A stretch of DNA of 64,000 bases. Source: Nephrocerus scutellatus. Its lineage: Eukaryota; Arthropoda; Insecta; Diptera; Pipunculidae. The translations under genes were made by a program, and so were the position numbers. Shown piece after piece: positions 1 to 10,975 of the stretch (the stretch's first letter is position 1; each line of letters starts with the position of its first letter). The notes below the pieces were generated by a model. That model had not been told where the DNA came from, searched no databases, and saw nothing but the letters and a program-made list of their open reading frames with translations. The stretch covers positions 95,685,333 to 95,749,332 of the forward strand of contig OX352761.1 of assembly GCA_947095585.1 (NCBI GenBank), written 5' to 3'.

Positions 1-1250
1 TGTGTATTTCCGGTGACAACACTTTCTGTTAAAATTTGGAAGTAATCGGGCCGTGGGGTCGGGGGACTCCCATATAATTTTTTTTAATTTTCATGCCATA
101 TAGCGGCATCAGATCAAGCCGCACTATAATGACTATGTTCTGTGTGCAACGCTGCGTTATGATAGAGTTATTTTGTGGTTGGGTTGCAGTGCTTCGCATG
201 TCTTTTTATTTTTCATTATTTATACATTAGTTATTTGAGAATTTGTATGAACATTTTTATTGGTTTTTTTTTAAGGTAATACTTTATTTTAAATGTGCAA
301 ATGTGTAATATGAGTATGCTAAGAATTTGATATTCTTTTAATCTTTCTTTAAACTTCAAATGATAAGCGTGGTTCTTTTAATTTGTGTGATTTTTTACCC
401 TGTAAGAAATCAATTCTTTTGGTTTATATAATTCGCAAATGGTTTCTAATTTATTTTAAGTTTACTATTACAGCTGATCAGAATCCCTAGTTGTAATGCT
501 GCGCATTAAAATTCACTATATTACTTCGCGTGTCCGTTTGTTTGTTTGTTTCGTGGAATCTTGTGATCAATTTTTAGCCCACTTCCCGAAGTCCGAATTC
601 ATGTAAACTTCGCACACGCGCATATCTCCGATGACAATACTTTCTGTTAAAATTTGGGGCCCCTCATGCCCCGGGGTCGGGCGCTCCCATACAAATATTT
701 TACAAATTTTACCTGATTTTCTTCACATTTTATATAAATGTGTAGGTAGCTCTGATGGACAACACTTTTTGTAAAAATTTAGGAGACCCCAGGCCTCGGG
801 GTCGTGAGGCCCCATACAATTTTTTTTAAAAATTAACCTGATTTTTTTCTAAATTTTACAGGCATGTATATCTTCGCTGAACAAAACTTTTGTAAAATTT
901 TTGGAGTGAATGGGCCTTGCGGTCCGAGGAGGATTTTTAAAAAAATAGCCTGGTTTTCTTCAAATTTTAAAAACAATGGGTAACTCCGATTGACAAAAAT
1001 TTTTGTAAAATTTTTCGAGTGTGGCCCGAGGGGTGCCCATAAAAAACATATTAAAAATTAGCCCGATTTCTTCAAATTTTAAACACATGTTTATCTCCGA
1101 TGTCAACCCTTCCTATTAAAATTTGGAAGTGATTGGGCCCCAGGGCTCCCATAAAATTTTTTTACACATGTGTATCTCCAGTGACAAAATTTTTTGTAAA
1201 CATTTGCACACATATGTATCTACTTTTAGAGAACTTACATGAACAATTTT
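1..1250 (+). repeat. Dispersed repeat family A, tandem units of about 120 bp
   Basis: The stretch is built of diverged copies of one unit. Each unit has a core 'tatctccgatggacaac', then 'ctttttgtaaaatttt', then a GC-rich piece with 'gggccc', 'ccgaggggtgcccat' or 'gtcgtgaggccccat', then an AT-rich spacer ending in 'gattttcttcaaatttta'. Near 511-541 lies a degraded form of the family's characteristic start ('ttacttcgcgtgtccgt'). The same unit recurs at 10976, 11995, 18062, 24821, 32475, 34621, 38315, 38752 and 62105. No protein is encoded. The structure suggests a non-autonomous mobile element with an internal satellite; the class is undetermined. Confidence 0.8.
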
Positions 1251-2742
1251 AATTTTTATGAGTTTTTTATCCACTGGACATAGAAAAGCCATTAAAATTA
1301 CCCAATTTACGACCATCACCTTGGTCAGAGCGCACAAATAAAAAGAGTCCCAAACAGAGCACACCACATTCCAACTATGTACATGTATAATTGTTACGGT
1401 TGTGCACGAAAGGCACATTCGGCAAAAAAGAAATATCAAAAAGCTATACTAAAATAAAAAATTACAGTATTGCATTACACACGGCGCGCTAGATCTGTTT
1501 GGAATATATCTCGAGGATTGAAGCTCTCAATGACATGGCAAATACCTATGAGTCACAAAGAGCTTACTAATACGAGTCCTAAAATACAAGCAACTCATTT
1601 GCGCTTTCACGCATCATGCATCTCACAGGACCAAACAAGCAACTACTCGTAAGTACAACTGAATTTAGAAGTCAACGAAGGGATGTACTATTAATATAAA
1701 ATGTTAAAGAAAAATACGTTTTGCAGCCGGTTATGACAAGACGAACCAAAATGAATATATTTAATGTAGTTCTCATGTTCGGAGGGCATTAAATCTAATG
1801 TACGGGCGTGTGTTGTGTGTGCAGTGGCAGTCAGAGCAGTCGTATAACATTAAGAGTGTTCGCTCATTCACACATACAATGATGAGGCTGCCCAAATACC
1901 CTTATGCTTCCATAGGCGCAATCATTGTCCTCTGGCATCTCTATGAGTCAGTGGCAATGGCAATGGCCGTGCCATAGTCTCTTCTTTTGAGTACGTACTT
2001 CATCAACTCCTTGCGAAATTTCTCGCATGGTAAATCATCGCCTGAATGGGGGCACTCAAACAAAAAATGAAAACATTGCACAGCTAAATGAAGTGGAAGT
2101 CCTTAGGACGAGAATGGAATTGAATCGAGTTGAATACATTTCCATGAAAAGCCATTGTTTCCCTAATTATTTGCTTTAAATGGTGCATATATGTAATCAC
2201 ATAAAAGTCTTAAAATTTAAATTATTTCAATTTCTCAGTATGATGCTCATTTAACGCAAATGATTTCTTTTGGTTTTCCATACGAATCGGCGAATCTTCT
2301 GTAGGAATTGAGATTTAAACAACACATCAAATTACTGCAAATTTTTTCAGAGTGTGAGAATTTGTTTGCTGTATAATTTTCCTAATGTTTTTTTACTGTG
2401 AATTTCAAAATTCATATATGTATTAATGTATCTCATGTATAAGTACTTGTCTTCCACATGAATTAACTAATTACATGAATATAGAGGGGAAATCATACAA
2501 CGTAGAACAATGGAATAATATTTGCTTTTTGACAAAAATAACTCCAACGAATAAATGCGAAGCAAGAAGGTAATTTATCCTTTTATGGATGAATAACATG
2601 GCTTCTGCCCCAAATCCCACAAACTCATACAAATGTTATTGCATAAATTTTATTCCATAACAAACGAATGAATTGCAGTACGTAGTTCTTGACTCGGATC
2701 TCCGAGTAATTTACTATGATGAAAAATTCTGGATTCACTCAC
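1251..2742. other. No recognisable gene; possible intron of the Beat-type gene
   Basis: AT-rich sequence without long open frames or transposon similarity. It lies downstream, in minus-strand terms, of the splice donor of the Beat-type exon, so it may be intron. Confidence 0.4.
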
Positions 2743-2896
2743 CTGAAAAACTCCATTTCATCCTTATACCACTTGACGGAATTTAATGTATGGCCACTCA
2801 TGTTATAGCTGCATGATAGCGTTACATTGTCCCGAAAGTCGACAATTTCTGGTACATTTATGTCAGTCACAAAGAGGCAGCTAACTTGTCGAAAGT
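2743..2896 (-). CDS. Internal exon of a Beaten-path family immunoglobulin-domain gene (partial)
   Basis: Read on the minus strand, a pyrimidine-rich tract ending CCCATTTTCAG precedes a 154-base open exon that ends TTTTTCAG and is followed by the strong donor GTGAGT. The exon encodes about 51 residues of an Ig V-type domain: a hydrophobic strand (VSCLFVTDINVP), the B-strand cysteine (VTLSCSY), then the C-strand tryptophan motif (SVKWYKDEMEFFR). Beat proteins characteristically have V-K-W/F-Y-K-D/G followed by E-F-F/Y-R-Y. They are secreted or membrane-anchored neuronal Ig proteins that act in motor axon defasciculation by binding Side-family receptors. The exon starts and ends in the same phase (two bases of a split codon on each side). 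I found no neighbouring exons here, so introns are probably long. The paralogue cannot be assigned. Confidence 0.75.
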
Positions 2897-3285
2897 CTGA
2901 AAATGGGGAAAGTAATCATTTTATTGAATAGTAGATATGGGTGGTTTGCTGAGGTTGAAGTAGATTACACCTGAAATGAAGTGTCAAAGTAGAGGCACAA
3001 CTATGGGTTATAAAATACAATTTTGAATAAATTTATTCAAATTCCGTCGACAAATTAGTACAATAATAATAAAAGTGTTAAGTTGAAGTTATCGCAAATT
3101 ACGTATTTATTAATTTATATCAGTCACAAAGAGGCAGCTAACTTGACAGAAATCTGCAAATGGGAAAGCAATCAAACTATTGAATAGTAGATACGGGGGG
3201 TTTGCAGAGGTTGAAGTAAATTAAACATGAAATGAAGTGTCAAAGTAGAAGCAGAGTTATGCGTTATAAAATTTTGAATAAGTGA
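2857..3285 (-). repeat. Direct duplication of the Beat exon's acceptor end plus intron (offset about 257 bp)
   Basis: 2857-3035 and 3115-3285 are diverged direct repeats: the same 'cagtcacaaagaggcagc' exon bases, the acceptor region, then 'gaatagtagata' and 'gaagtgtcaaagtaga' of the intron. The second copy, upstream in the gene's direction, still has a CCCATTTGCAG acceptor followed by about 13 exon-like codons and then an in-frame TAA. It is a partial decoy exon. Confidence 0.75.
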
Positions 3286-3709
3286 ATTATCAACATAATC
3301 GTCTTTCGGAGCCTATACGTAATGTAATCATTACATTTGTGTCAACTAATAACGTGTATGATATCATACAGCTTTTGAAACAACCAACTTTTTGAAAGAT
3401 AAATGTTAATTAAGATCATACAATTTCTTGTTCTGGTGATGCTAATTGGCCACCAAATTTTTATGACCTAATACCATTGGACTTTTCTCTCTGGCTCTAT
3501 GTTAACTAATTCGTTTATGCAAAGAATAAAATGATTTGAAAACCAGTTTTTTTTTATAATGTACACACGCTCAAGGTATTTTCACCCATAGCACAGCGTT
3601 GGCGTTAGGAAATAAGGGAAAGGGAAATATGAGATGTCTATGCACATGTGTCTTTAATGACTGCAGTACATACAATACGTAAAAACAGAGTCGAGCAAAT
3701 CACTCCACA
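3286..3709. other. No recognisable feature
   Basis: AT-rich sequence between the exon duplication and the LINE remnant. I see no coding similarity or repeat in it. Confidence 0.4.
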
Positions 3710-4320
3710 TAACTATTGTGCGGCTAAAGAAGGATACTGTGAATTAGTTGGTGCGTCCGAAGATAGGCTTAATGGTAGACCCGTGGGCTCGAGTTGTTGC
3801 AAGGGTATTGCGGATGTGTTGGAGGAGAGGCGGGATGCATCTGGATATTTCATTTGAACACCGTTTGTGAAAAAAGTGATAAAGTAGTGACAAGCAAGAA
3901 ACATTCCTACGATGTTCAAGCGATTCGATCGTGTTGACCATATGTTCTTCGCCAATTAGTTTTATCGCGCGGTTCTGAACTCTATCAAGTATATGCAAAA
4001 CGATCTTGGGTACCTGTCCAGACAATACAGTTTTATTCAAGTTAAAGGCGAATATATGCATTGTAAATATTAGCCAGGTCTGAGGGAGTGAAGTACATCT
4101 TGCACCGTTTTAGGAAACCTAAACATTTCGCAGCATTCTTAGCGATGGCGAATATGCGGTCGTTCCAACGAAGCTTGTTGTTACGCACATACTGAGTGTA
4201 GCGAGTTTTTCAGTTTCTTTGATGCAAGATCCCCTCATGGATAAAGGTTGGTGGTTTAGATTACGCTAAGAGGACAGAAGACATCGTTGGGTTTTTGAAG
4301 CGTTAAATCCTACTCTATTG

Positions 4321-4399
4321 TGCAGTCCCCGTGGCTCAGTGGATAAGAACAAATAGTTTCTGAGCAGGAAGTTCGTGGTTCGAATCCCAGTATCACCAA
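4321..4399 (+). mobile_element. Truncated tRNA-like SINE head nested in the jockey-type LINE
   Basis: It contains a Pol III A box (TGGCTCAGTGG, 4332-4342) and B box (GGTTCGAATCC, 4378-4388) separated as in a tRNA, followed by 'cagtatcacca' as in the longer SINE copies. The SINE body is absent. It interrupts LINE coding similarity on both sides. A tRNA gene is unlikely because no cloverleaf forms. Confidence 0.7.
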
Positions 4400-4624
4400 T
4401 ACTCTGAAAACCGTAGTGCTGGTCGCTAAGGATTTCACGAGATTCAAAGTATTGCATAAGATTACGATTAATCAGAGTTTCCATAGCTTTAAAAAAGTAT
4501 GGAATTTAGCGCAATGGGTCGGTCGGCAATGGATCCGACTCTTGAAAGTACAAGCGGCGCCAACGTGCTATCTGGTAGCGTGAAGAAAGCTGTGAAATAT
4601 GAAACAACCGATTTGGCCTTGTCT

Positions 4625-4733
4625 ATAGAGATGACATCCCAAACTGGATGACATCGGGGCCGCAGATGAGATTTTTTGTGGGAGCCCAAGACCGGAAATC
4701 GGTTGTAGATATGATGATGATGATAGAGATGAC
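4625..4733 (+). mobile_element. 87-bp LINE-3-type 3' end flanked by an 11-bp target-site duplication
   Basis: The 11-mer 'atagagatgac' occurs at 4625-4635 and again at 4723-4733. The 87 bases between end in an (atg)n tail and, read forward, encode EIFCGSPRPEIGC, close to the C terminus of the LINE-3 copy (ETFCGRPGPDPGC near 16530). This is what target-primed reverse transcription with extreme 5' truncation produces. It splits the jockey-type coding frame at DDNPTV. Confidence 0.8.
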
Positions 4734-5289
4734 GGTTGGGTTGTCATCGTAAATGAGCCTTGAAATTGAAGACGAGGCAGTATTTTTAATTCGTTTTACG
4801 AATGACCAAAAATTCTTACTTCCTTTGAGACACTGAAATAATTTTTGTCGCAATTTCTGGTCATAGTCGAATTTGACTCGTCAATCATTCCTGACTCGTC
4901 TAAACTCGGTTAGGTTTTCCACAGTGGGGTTTTGTTTATATTACCGAAAGCAAACCTCACGGTTCCTGAAAGCCTCTTTGCAGCTTAAATAAAACCAAGC
5001 ATTTTTCTTCGGTTTGATACATTTTGTCCTGGAAGGGACAAATTGTTTCATACGTTCGTGGATTATGCTTGTGATCGTATCAGAAATGGCATCCACACCA
5101 CTATTGGCATTAAGTGGCAAGTTATTACTCCTAAAATATTTGTTGAGGCCATCTCAGTCGGCTTTCTCGTGTAACCATACTTTTCTTTTATGATTTTTTT
5201 CTTTAACTGCGTGGTTCGACAACGAGAAATTAGCTGATACCACACAATGGTCTGCAGAGCCTAGAGGTAGTGATACACTGACGGTGTAT

Positions 5290-7153
5290 TTGTTAGGATT
5301 TTCTCTTTCTTTCCTTTACTCCGCGGGGGAGCATAGGGCTTCTACAAACGCCCGCCAACGAACTCGATTTAACGCCTGAGGTTTCAACAGCCACTCGGTC
5401 CCCTGGGATCTTGATTCCTCTTCTATTGTCCTTTTCCTGTCTTGCTAGGACGGCCAAGTCGATGGCTTGCTTGTGGATTCCAGTCGAGCGCTAGTTTCGT
5501 AATTTCGACCGCTGGCTTTCCTAATGTGTGGCCAACCCAGCTCCATTTTCGTCATCTGATGGTTATCGCGATTGCTTCCTGCTGCGTTACTCTCCACAAG
5601 TCTTTATTGATTGATTGATTGTGATCATGTCCAGCCCTCTTATTCTCAGTATCCTCTAAAGATCTTTAGCTTCAGATTCCGGGAGATTTGCGAGAAGTTC
5701 CAGATTTTATTTAGCATACTATAGGAGTGTCGCGCATTGTTTACACAAGAGCACACATCCGAGTCAGCACCACCAATTTTTGTCATCCAGCTGCCGAAAT
5801 AACAAAACTTATCAACTTGTCCGTCAATCGAGAGATCACATGTTCCACTAGCGTTAACGCGAGGAAGTTTTGTTTTTTAGACGTTCATTTTTTAGCCCAC
5901 TTTGTAAGCGTGAAGTTCTAGTGACTTTAGTTTTCGCTCCATATCACCTAGCGATTGTGATAGGAGACAGATTTCATCGGCATAGTCCAGGTATTCTAGG
6001 CGGTAAAAAACATTCCATGGCAAACCTGATGGAGTAAGGGTTACTATTTTCATCACCCAGTCGATGACAAATGTGAAAAGCAATGGTGAGAGGGTGCAAC
6101 CTTGCTTGACTCCCGAGTAGATGTTGAAAGGTGAGCCAAGATGACCGTTATGAATGACGTGGCATGTTGAGTCGCTCCCTAATGATGTTAATGAGTTTTG
6201 CCGGAGCACCATGGCTAGGCAAAATCTGCCACATCATGTTTCGGCTCACGCTATCAAAAGCGCGTTTAAAATCTACAAAAACCATATACAGAGGAGAGGG
6301 ATACTCAACTTACTGTTCAATGATTATACGCAGGGTGTTAATTTGATCAGTATAAGAACGGTTTTGGCGAAATCCTGCTTGTTCATTTCTCATAATTGGC
6401 TCTAACGCATTCCCTAAGCGCCTAGCTATTATAGAGGAGATCACTTTGTTTATGGTGTTTAGCAGGGTAATTCCTCTCCAGTTTTCGCAATTGCTCAAAT
6501 CACATTTCTTGGGGCGTTTGACTATTAAGCCTTCTTTTAACGACGATGGAATGGTTTCAGATTCGCAGATACCTATATATATGGCATGTAATGTTCGCGT
6601 AGTTAACTCGACGTCGGCTTGAAGTAGTTCTGCGTAGATGTTGTCATTGCCTGCTTCTTTACCTGATTGCAGTGAACGAATTGTTGTCCTTATCTCATCC
6701 AACGAAGGAGTAGCGACGCTAATGTTAAGTAGCCTATTAGGGTGCATATATGGGTTGATGGACGTGCCTGGCGAAGTACAATTCAAAACATTCATAAAAT
6801 GTTCTGTCCAGCGGGTCACTTATTGTGTCTCCATAAGGATCAAAGAGCCGTCTATTGCCATAACAGGGTAGTTGATGTGGTGTTTCTTGTTGGCGATCTT
6901 ACGATTGAGTTGGTAGACTGTGCTGTATTGTCTTCTATCACCGACTTGCTGTGCTTGTGTTGCGATGTCCCTTAGCCATTCTCGTTTTTCGTTCCTAGCT
7001 GAACAGCCAACTTGTCGGTCCAGATCCCTATACTTCCGCGCTAATGCGCTTCGCACGGCACTCGCGGCTCTACTTTGATGGATAATTGCATATAACGGAT
7101 TTGTACACGCTCGCAGCTTACGTAAAAGAACAAAATTGAATAAAATTATATGC
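5290..7153 (-). pseudogene. RTE-like non-LTR retrotransposon, family RTE-1, 5'-truncated
   Basis: Minus-strand similarity in order: linker (EWLRDIATQAQQVGDRRQYS, about 6990), MTRWTEHFMNVLN at 6819, fingers with LSNCENWRGITLLNTINK and NEQAGFRQNRSYTDQINTLR, then GVKQGCTLSPLLFTFVIDWV and the palm LDYADEICLLS. That order and the 'QGC.LSP.LF...IDWVM' motif are typical of RTE-clade elements. The catalytic box reads YADE rather than YADD. A gap between about 6310 and 6212 and several frameshifts mark it as dead. The 3' UTR ends near 5290 with 'ggcttctacaaacgcccg', which also ends the second copy at 35450. The 5' edge stops inside the palindrome at 7094-7228. Confidence 0.85.
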
Positions 7154-7228
7154 AAAAAAAAAATCAGTGCATATAATTTTATTCAATTTTGTTCTATTAC
7201 ATAAGCTGCGAGCGTGTACAAATCCGTT
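7094..7228. repeat. Near-perfect 60-bp inverted repeat with 15-bp spacer
   Basis: Arms 7094-7153 and 7169-7228 are reverse complements except for two bases; the spacer is A-rich. The left arm is the last stretch of the RTE-1 remnant, so the right arm is a short inverted copy of it. It could fold as a long hairpin. Confidence 0.9.
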
Positions 7229-7922
7229 GTTAGCGTGTGTTCTTTGCCGTAATTCTGTGCAATACCTCTGAAAATTTTTTTAAATATTTAAATTATAAAA
7301 TTTAGATGTCTGCACTCCTTCTCCACATAAACTTAAACTATGCCAAGTCCCATACTTCTCCATGCGCGCAATAAGCTTAAAAAGGGGTACAAAGTTTTCT
7401 CTTCACGTACCAATAAATAGATTTAAATTAACTTTGTATTTTTTACCTATGTTAAATAAGTTTTGGTCTATATAAAGGAGAGGATTACGTAGGTTGACAC
7501 TCCATTGAAAATTTAGCATTATTCAGTATTTGAGTGTTTTTAGATACATAAAATTTGTAAAGATAGCAATATAGTTGTGTTTGTAGAATTTTTTCACTGT
7601 ACGTAATGATTCCTTTGATATTAGAAGAAGAATTTAGAAGAAGATATAAAAAAAGTTTGGTTTGTAGAATCTTTTGCACTGTAAGTAATGCCTATTTTAA
7701 TGTTAATATTAGAAGAAAAAATCTAGTCAATTAAGAAAGAGTTATATCCAAATGGTAGTCTTATTTGTTAGAGACAAATGCTGGCTTAGACCGTTGCTTA
7801 AAATGGTGGTTAATTTGATTCCAATATTATTATCTGCTATTAATTATATAGAACTGTGAACTTTATTGGCTTTTACCAATATTCAGTGTAAACATTATTA
7901 TTCAATTTTTAGTGTTGGTTAT
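7229..7922. other. AT-rich, no recognisable gene
   Basis: 7485-7730 contains a loosely repeated motif ('agaagaa' and 'tttgtagaatttttt/ctttt' twice, about 105 bases apart) but no coding similarity. Confidence 0.4.
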
Positions 7923-8150
7923 TCAGTGGCTAGTGCAGGACACCAGATTCAAGTTTGAGCCAATGTCGTCCAGTTTGGCATCATAAACCCTGAACGCCAG
8001 ATCAAGGTCATCCTTCCAGCGTATGCTTGGCCAGCCTCGCTGTCGCGCCACATAGATCAAACAGCAAAAAACTTTGCGAGTAGTATCATCTCCGTTCATG
8101 CGACCTAGGTGTCCTGCCCACCAAACCCTAGCGAGTTTCACGTGGTCAAC
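7923..8150 (-). pseudogene. C-terminal fragment of a LINE-3-type retrotransposon
   Basis: The minus-strand frame includes WWAGHLGRMNGDDTTRKVF and RQRGWPSIRWKDDLD. The pattern 'GH..RM...RKVF....RGRPSIRWKDD.' is the C-terminal end of many LINE polymerases and matches the LINE-3 copy near 16600 (KRHRGRPSIRWKDGVDHD). Only this end is present. Confidence 0.7.
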
Positions 8151-8185
8151 ATCTCGGCAACCTTTGTAGATCTCGTCACTGGTAT

Positions 8186-8455
8186 AATTATTATCTTATA
8201 CCCTTAGCATATATACATACATAATACAACAGACTATTGTAGGTCCAGCGCACATCTCCTCTCAACAATTCGTATTGTGCGTGTTATATCTTTGTATACA
8301 AATGGAATTGAGAAGATTTCTAAGACTAATACTCTCGGACGTTTATCAGATATTCGCTAGAGATACGATTGTGAAAAACCTTTTGGGTGTTTTTCTGGGA
8401 TTCTAACGTCCCGCTCAGTAGTCCAACGTACTAACCTATTGAGTCATGGCACCTA
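8186..8455 (-). mobile_element. tRNA-derived SINE, old degenerate copy
   Basis: Read on minus, it follows the same order as the better copies at 57049 and 12664: head with weak A box, degraded B box (GTTAGAATCC), 'gtttatcagatattcg'-type body (reverse strand), 'aattgagaag', 'tatacaaatgg', and a terminal (taa/att) run near 8186. It is the most diverged of the five copies. Confidence 0.65.
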
Positions 8456-8514
8456 CTCTCTACAAATGTAAAGTATAGCTAATAATGTGTGGATGAGCGC
8501 AATAGTTTATTTTG

Positions 8515-8595
8515 CGAGTGCACACCGTATTGCCGTGGCGCAAGTCATTCAGGGAGTACTCCCTTTGCAATAAGTTTAAATATAAAAAAAAGGCT
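8515..8595 (+). mobile_element. LINE-5-type 3' UTR and A-rich tail, extremely 5'-truncated
   Basis: 'attgccgtggcgcaagtc' then 'attcagggagtactcc' and 'gcaataagtttaaatat' ending in an A run. The same block ends the minus-strand LINE-5 fragment at 29765 and occurs again at 13905-13985. Confidence 0.7.
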
Positions 8596-8685
8596 CCATC
8601 CAAAAATAAATATGTCGCATTTATTTGTGTTTCATTAATGTATACAAATTGAAATCTGCTTTAACTACGTAGACTGCTGTTCACT

Positions 8686-9235
8686 AGTAGAAGATTAGAA
8701 GCACATAATTTTGGGAGATAAAATTGATATTTATCCACTTGTATGTCAGGAAAGAAAAAACAAATGATGGTGAAAGTTAGAGTAGCAATTGGTTAATACA
8801 AAATCATTTAAAGCGGTTGATAAGATTAGCAGCACCTTAAAAATGAATGAAAAAAGCTCCGTTTTGGTTTTTATTTGAAAATTGATTTTTTATTTTAAAT
8901 GCATACTCGAGATATATATTTTTATAATGAGCAGAACCACCTTTCTTCAAGATAACCTCAAAAATTCGATCGTTAATTGAGTTGAACAATGAGGCCAAGT
9001 AAGTGAAATCTCATTTCAGGCAAGTTTACCGGCATCGATCAACACAACTTGTCATTACACTATTTAAGACCTTCGTACCCTTTTCATATGAGCCAGCCCC
9101 AGATATTTTTTATAATGTTAAGGTCTTTCGAATAAGTTGCAAAGAGATCGGCGATTTTCGGTAAAGCTGATTCCAACATAGCTTTGCAGCTATTTCCTGT
9201 TATTTTTGAGTAAGGGCCGTGGAAACATTTAATTT
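8686..9235 (-). pseudogene. Tc1-like transposon remnant with internally repeated 3' end
   Basis: On minus, 9200 to 8880 encodes MLESALPKIADLF, then SKDLNIIKNIWGWL (equivalent of the Tc1 'SPDLNPIENLWG' box), SMPVNLPEM, and FEVILKKGGSAHY, the usual Tc1 transposase C terminus. The catalytic glutamate of the DD34E triad is lysine, and the second-aspartate region is deleted. Beyond the stop, the terminal motif occurs twice in the same direction, at 8824-8836 and 8693-8704 ('gattagMagcac'), 131 bp apart. The copy at 56150-56760 has the same arrangement. Such repeated ends resemble IR/DR-type Tc1 elements. Confidence 0.75.
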
Positions 9236-9289
9236 GTAATTTTCCCGTATATTTTCAGATCCTTTAAATAATTCCGTGATCAGCCGACG

Positions 9290-10975
9290 TTTTAGGAGCT
9301 GTCTGTTAGACGTCCGAAACAGACGAGGAGCCGACAAGGGTATGGTACGGGATCATCACCATATGGTAGCTACTGTCCAGTAACGTACTGCATCGGTTCA
9401 AAGAATCCGCAATATCATCCGAAAGCCAAGATATAACATCGACCGGCTAAAGATCCCCTCAGTACGCCAACAATTAAGGGATCATTTATCGCAAGGAGTG
9501 GAAGCAATCAGCAGCTCACTGCCGACAACCATCCAGGAACATTGGAAGGCTCTGAAATTTTTTTTCACATCTGTAGCGGAAAGTACTGTTGGTAGAAGCC
9601 AGGCAAGGCACAGCACGTGGCTTACCGAAGATACCTGGAGGTGAATTGAAGAACGTAAGCTACTTAAAGCTCGTTTTGTAGAGCAGCGAGGATCGAGTTA
9701 GAGTCCATGTATCGAAGAAAAATGAGAGAAGTGCAGCGTAGTGAAAGACGTGACAAGCGTAACTATATTAACAACCTGGCCTCAGAAGCAGAGGAAGCAG
9801 CGAGCAGGTGCGATAGCAGAACCGTTTACAGAATCACCAAAGAGTTGACAGGTGGTCACCGCTCTAGCAAACATCCGGTGAAAGGCCTAGATGGTGCCGT
9901 ACTCGTTTCAGATGAGGATCAGCTCAAGCCATGGAAGGAGCATTTCTCTACAGTCCTTAACCGTGTAAAGATATGCACCCAAATCAAACGAAGCTGCTGG
10001 AAGTAACAATTTCCCGAATTCGCACCGCAACTCCCAGTTAAGACGAGATCGCTACCGCCATCTTAAAGGAAAGCTGTCAGAGCAATTTGAGATCCTAAGT
10101 GGGGTACGACAATGTTGCATTCTATCGCCGATACTTTTTTTGTTGGTGATTAGCGATGTACTTCGCGCAGCTTTATCTAGTGGAAATGGAGGAATTCGTT
10201 GGACTCTTGCATCCCAACTTAGACATCTGGATTACGCTGACGACGTTTGTTTACTCTCATACAGAATTATGGAGCTGCACCAAATGACAACAAATGTGGA
10301 GAGGGACGCAAATGTTATTGTTGTTTGAAGCTTAATACTGCCAAAACAAAAATCATCAACCTCGGCACAAACTCAGTAACTAAAGTTAACGTTGATGGAC
10401 AGCCGGTAGAGAGAGTAGAGAATTTCCAATATCTTGGGAGTATTGTATCGACCGAAGGTGGAACCGAACAGGACATACTCAACCGAATCGGCAAAGCAAA
10501 ATCGGTGTTTGGAATGATATGGCTAAGCAATGCGATCAGCTTAAACACCAAGCTGCGACTGTTCCGCTAAAATGTTGAATCTGTGCTGTTGTATGGGAAG
10601 GTGACCGCTACTATCACAAAAAGTTTACAAACGTTCGTAAATAGGTGCCTACGGAACATCTTATGGGTTTTCTGTCCTAACCGTATCTCTAACGAACATC
10701 TTTACCAGAGAACGGGTCAGGAATCAATAGGCACAACCATCCAACGACGGAAGTGGCAGTGGATTGGTCATACACTCCGAAAAGGCGACAGTTCCATAGC
10801 AAACTACGCAATGCAATGGAACCCGTTATCTCAGGATGGTAGAAGAACGGGTCGTCCGAGTAATACATGGCGCAGAACAGTTGAGAAGGAGTCACGGCAA
10901 TTGGGGAAGAGTTGGAGAGAGCTCATTGCCAGGAACCGCACGCGATGGTGCGTAGGCGTAGTAGAAATTTTATAA
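9290..10975 (+). pseudogene. RTE-like retrotransposon, family RTE-2, internally deleted
   Basis: It starts inside the endonuclease end ('gatcagccgacgtttta', shared with 47063) and continues with MREVQRSERRDKRNYINNLA, ITKELTGGHRSSKHPVKGLD and WKEHFSTVLNRV. At about 10030 it jumps straight to GVRQCCILSPILFLLVISD and LRHLDYADDVCLLS, so the fingers and first palm motif are deleted. It then has FQYLGSIVSTEGGTEQDILN, the thumb-type region, and the C-terminal QRRKWQWIGHTLRKGDSSI with RRTGRPSNTWRRTVEKE. YADD is retained. Stops at about 10004, 10327 and 10569 and frameshifts break it. It abuts the Tc1-like remnant upstream and family A downstream. Confidence 0.85.

Larger units (their letters stand above)
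3710..5245 (-). pseudogene. Decayed jockey-type non-LTR retrotransposon (LINE)
   Basis: On the minus strand, broken frames run from the linker between endonuclease and reverse transcriptase to the C terminus. Near 5060-4800 are residues like those before the RT of jockey-group LINEs (FRNREVCFR, then KLFQCLKGSKNFWSFVKRI). At about 4480-4400 is MQYFESREILSDQHYGFQ, the RT segment normally reading 'LLSDRQYGFR'. The C-terminal end is at 4061-3744 with HILDRVQNRAIKLIGEEHM and SLEHRRNVSCLSLLYHFF, a hallmark of this group. The catalytic palm (YADD box) is missing. Two insertions sit inside it: a SINE head (4321-4399) and a LINE tail with target duplication (4625-4733). Frameshifts and stops show it is dead. 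Confidence 0.75.

Noticed and set aside
1470..1652. 60-residue plus-strand frame near the left edge
   Set aside because: No recognisable domain, no splice signals and low coding character.
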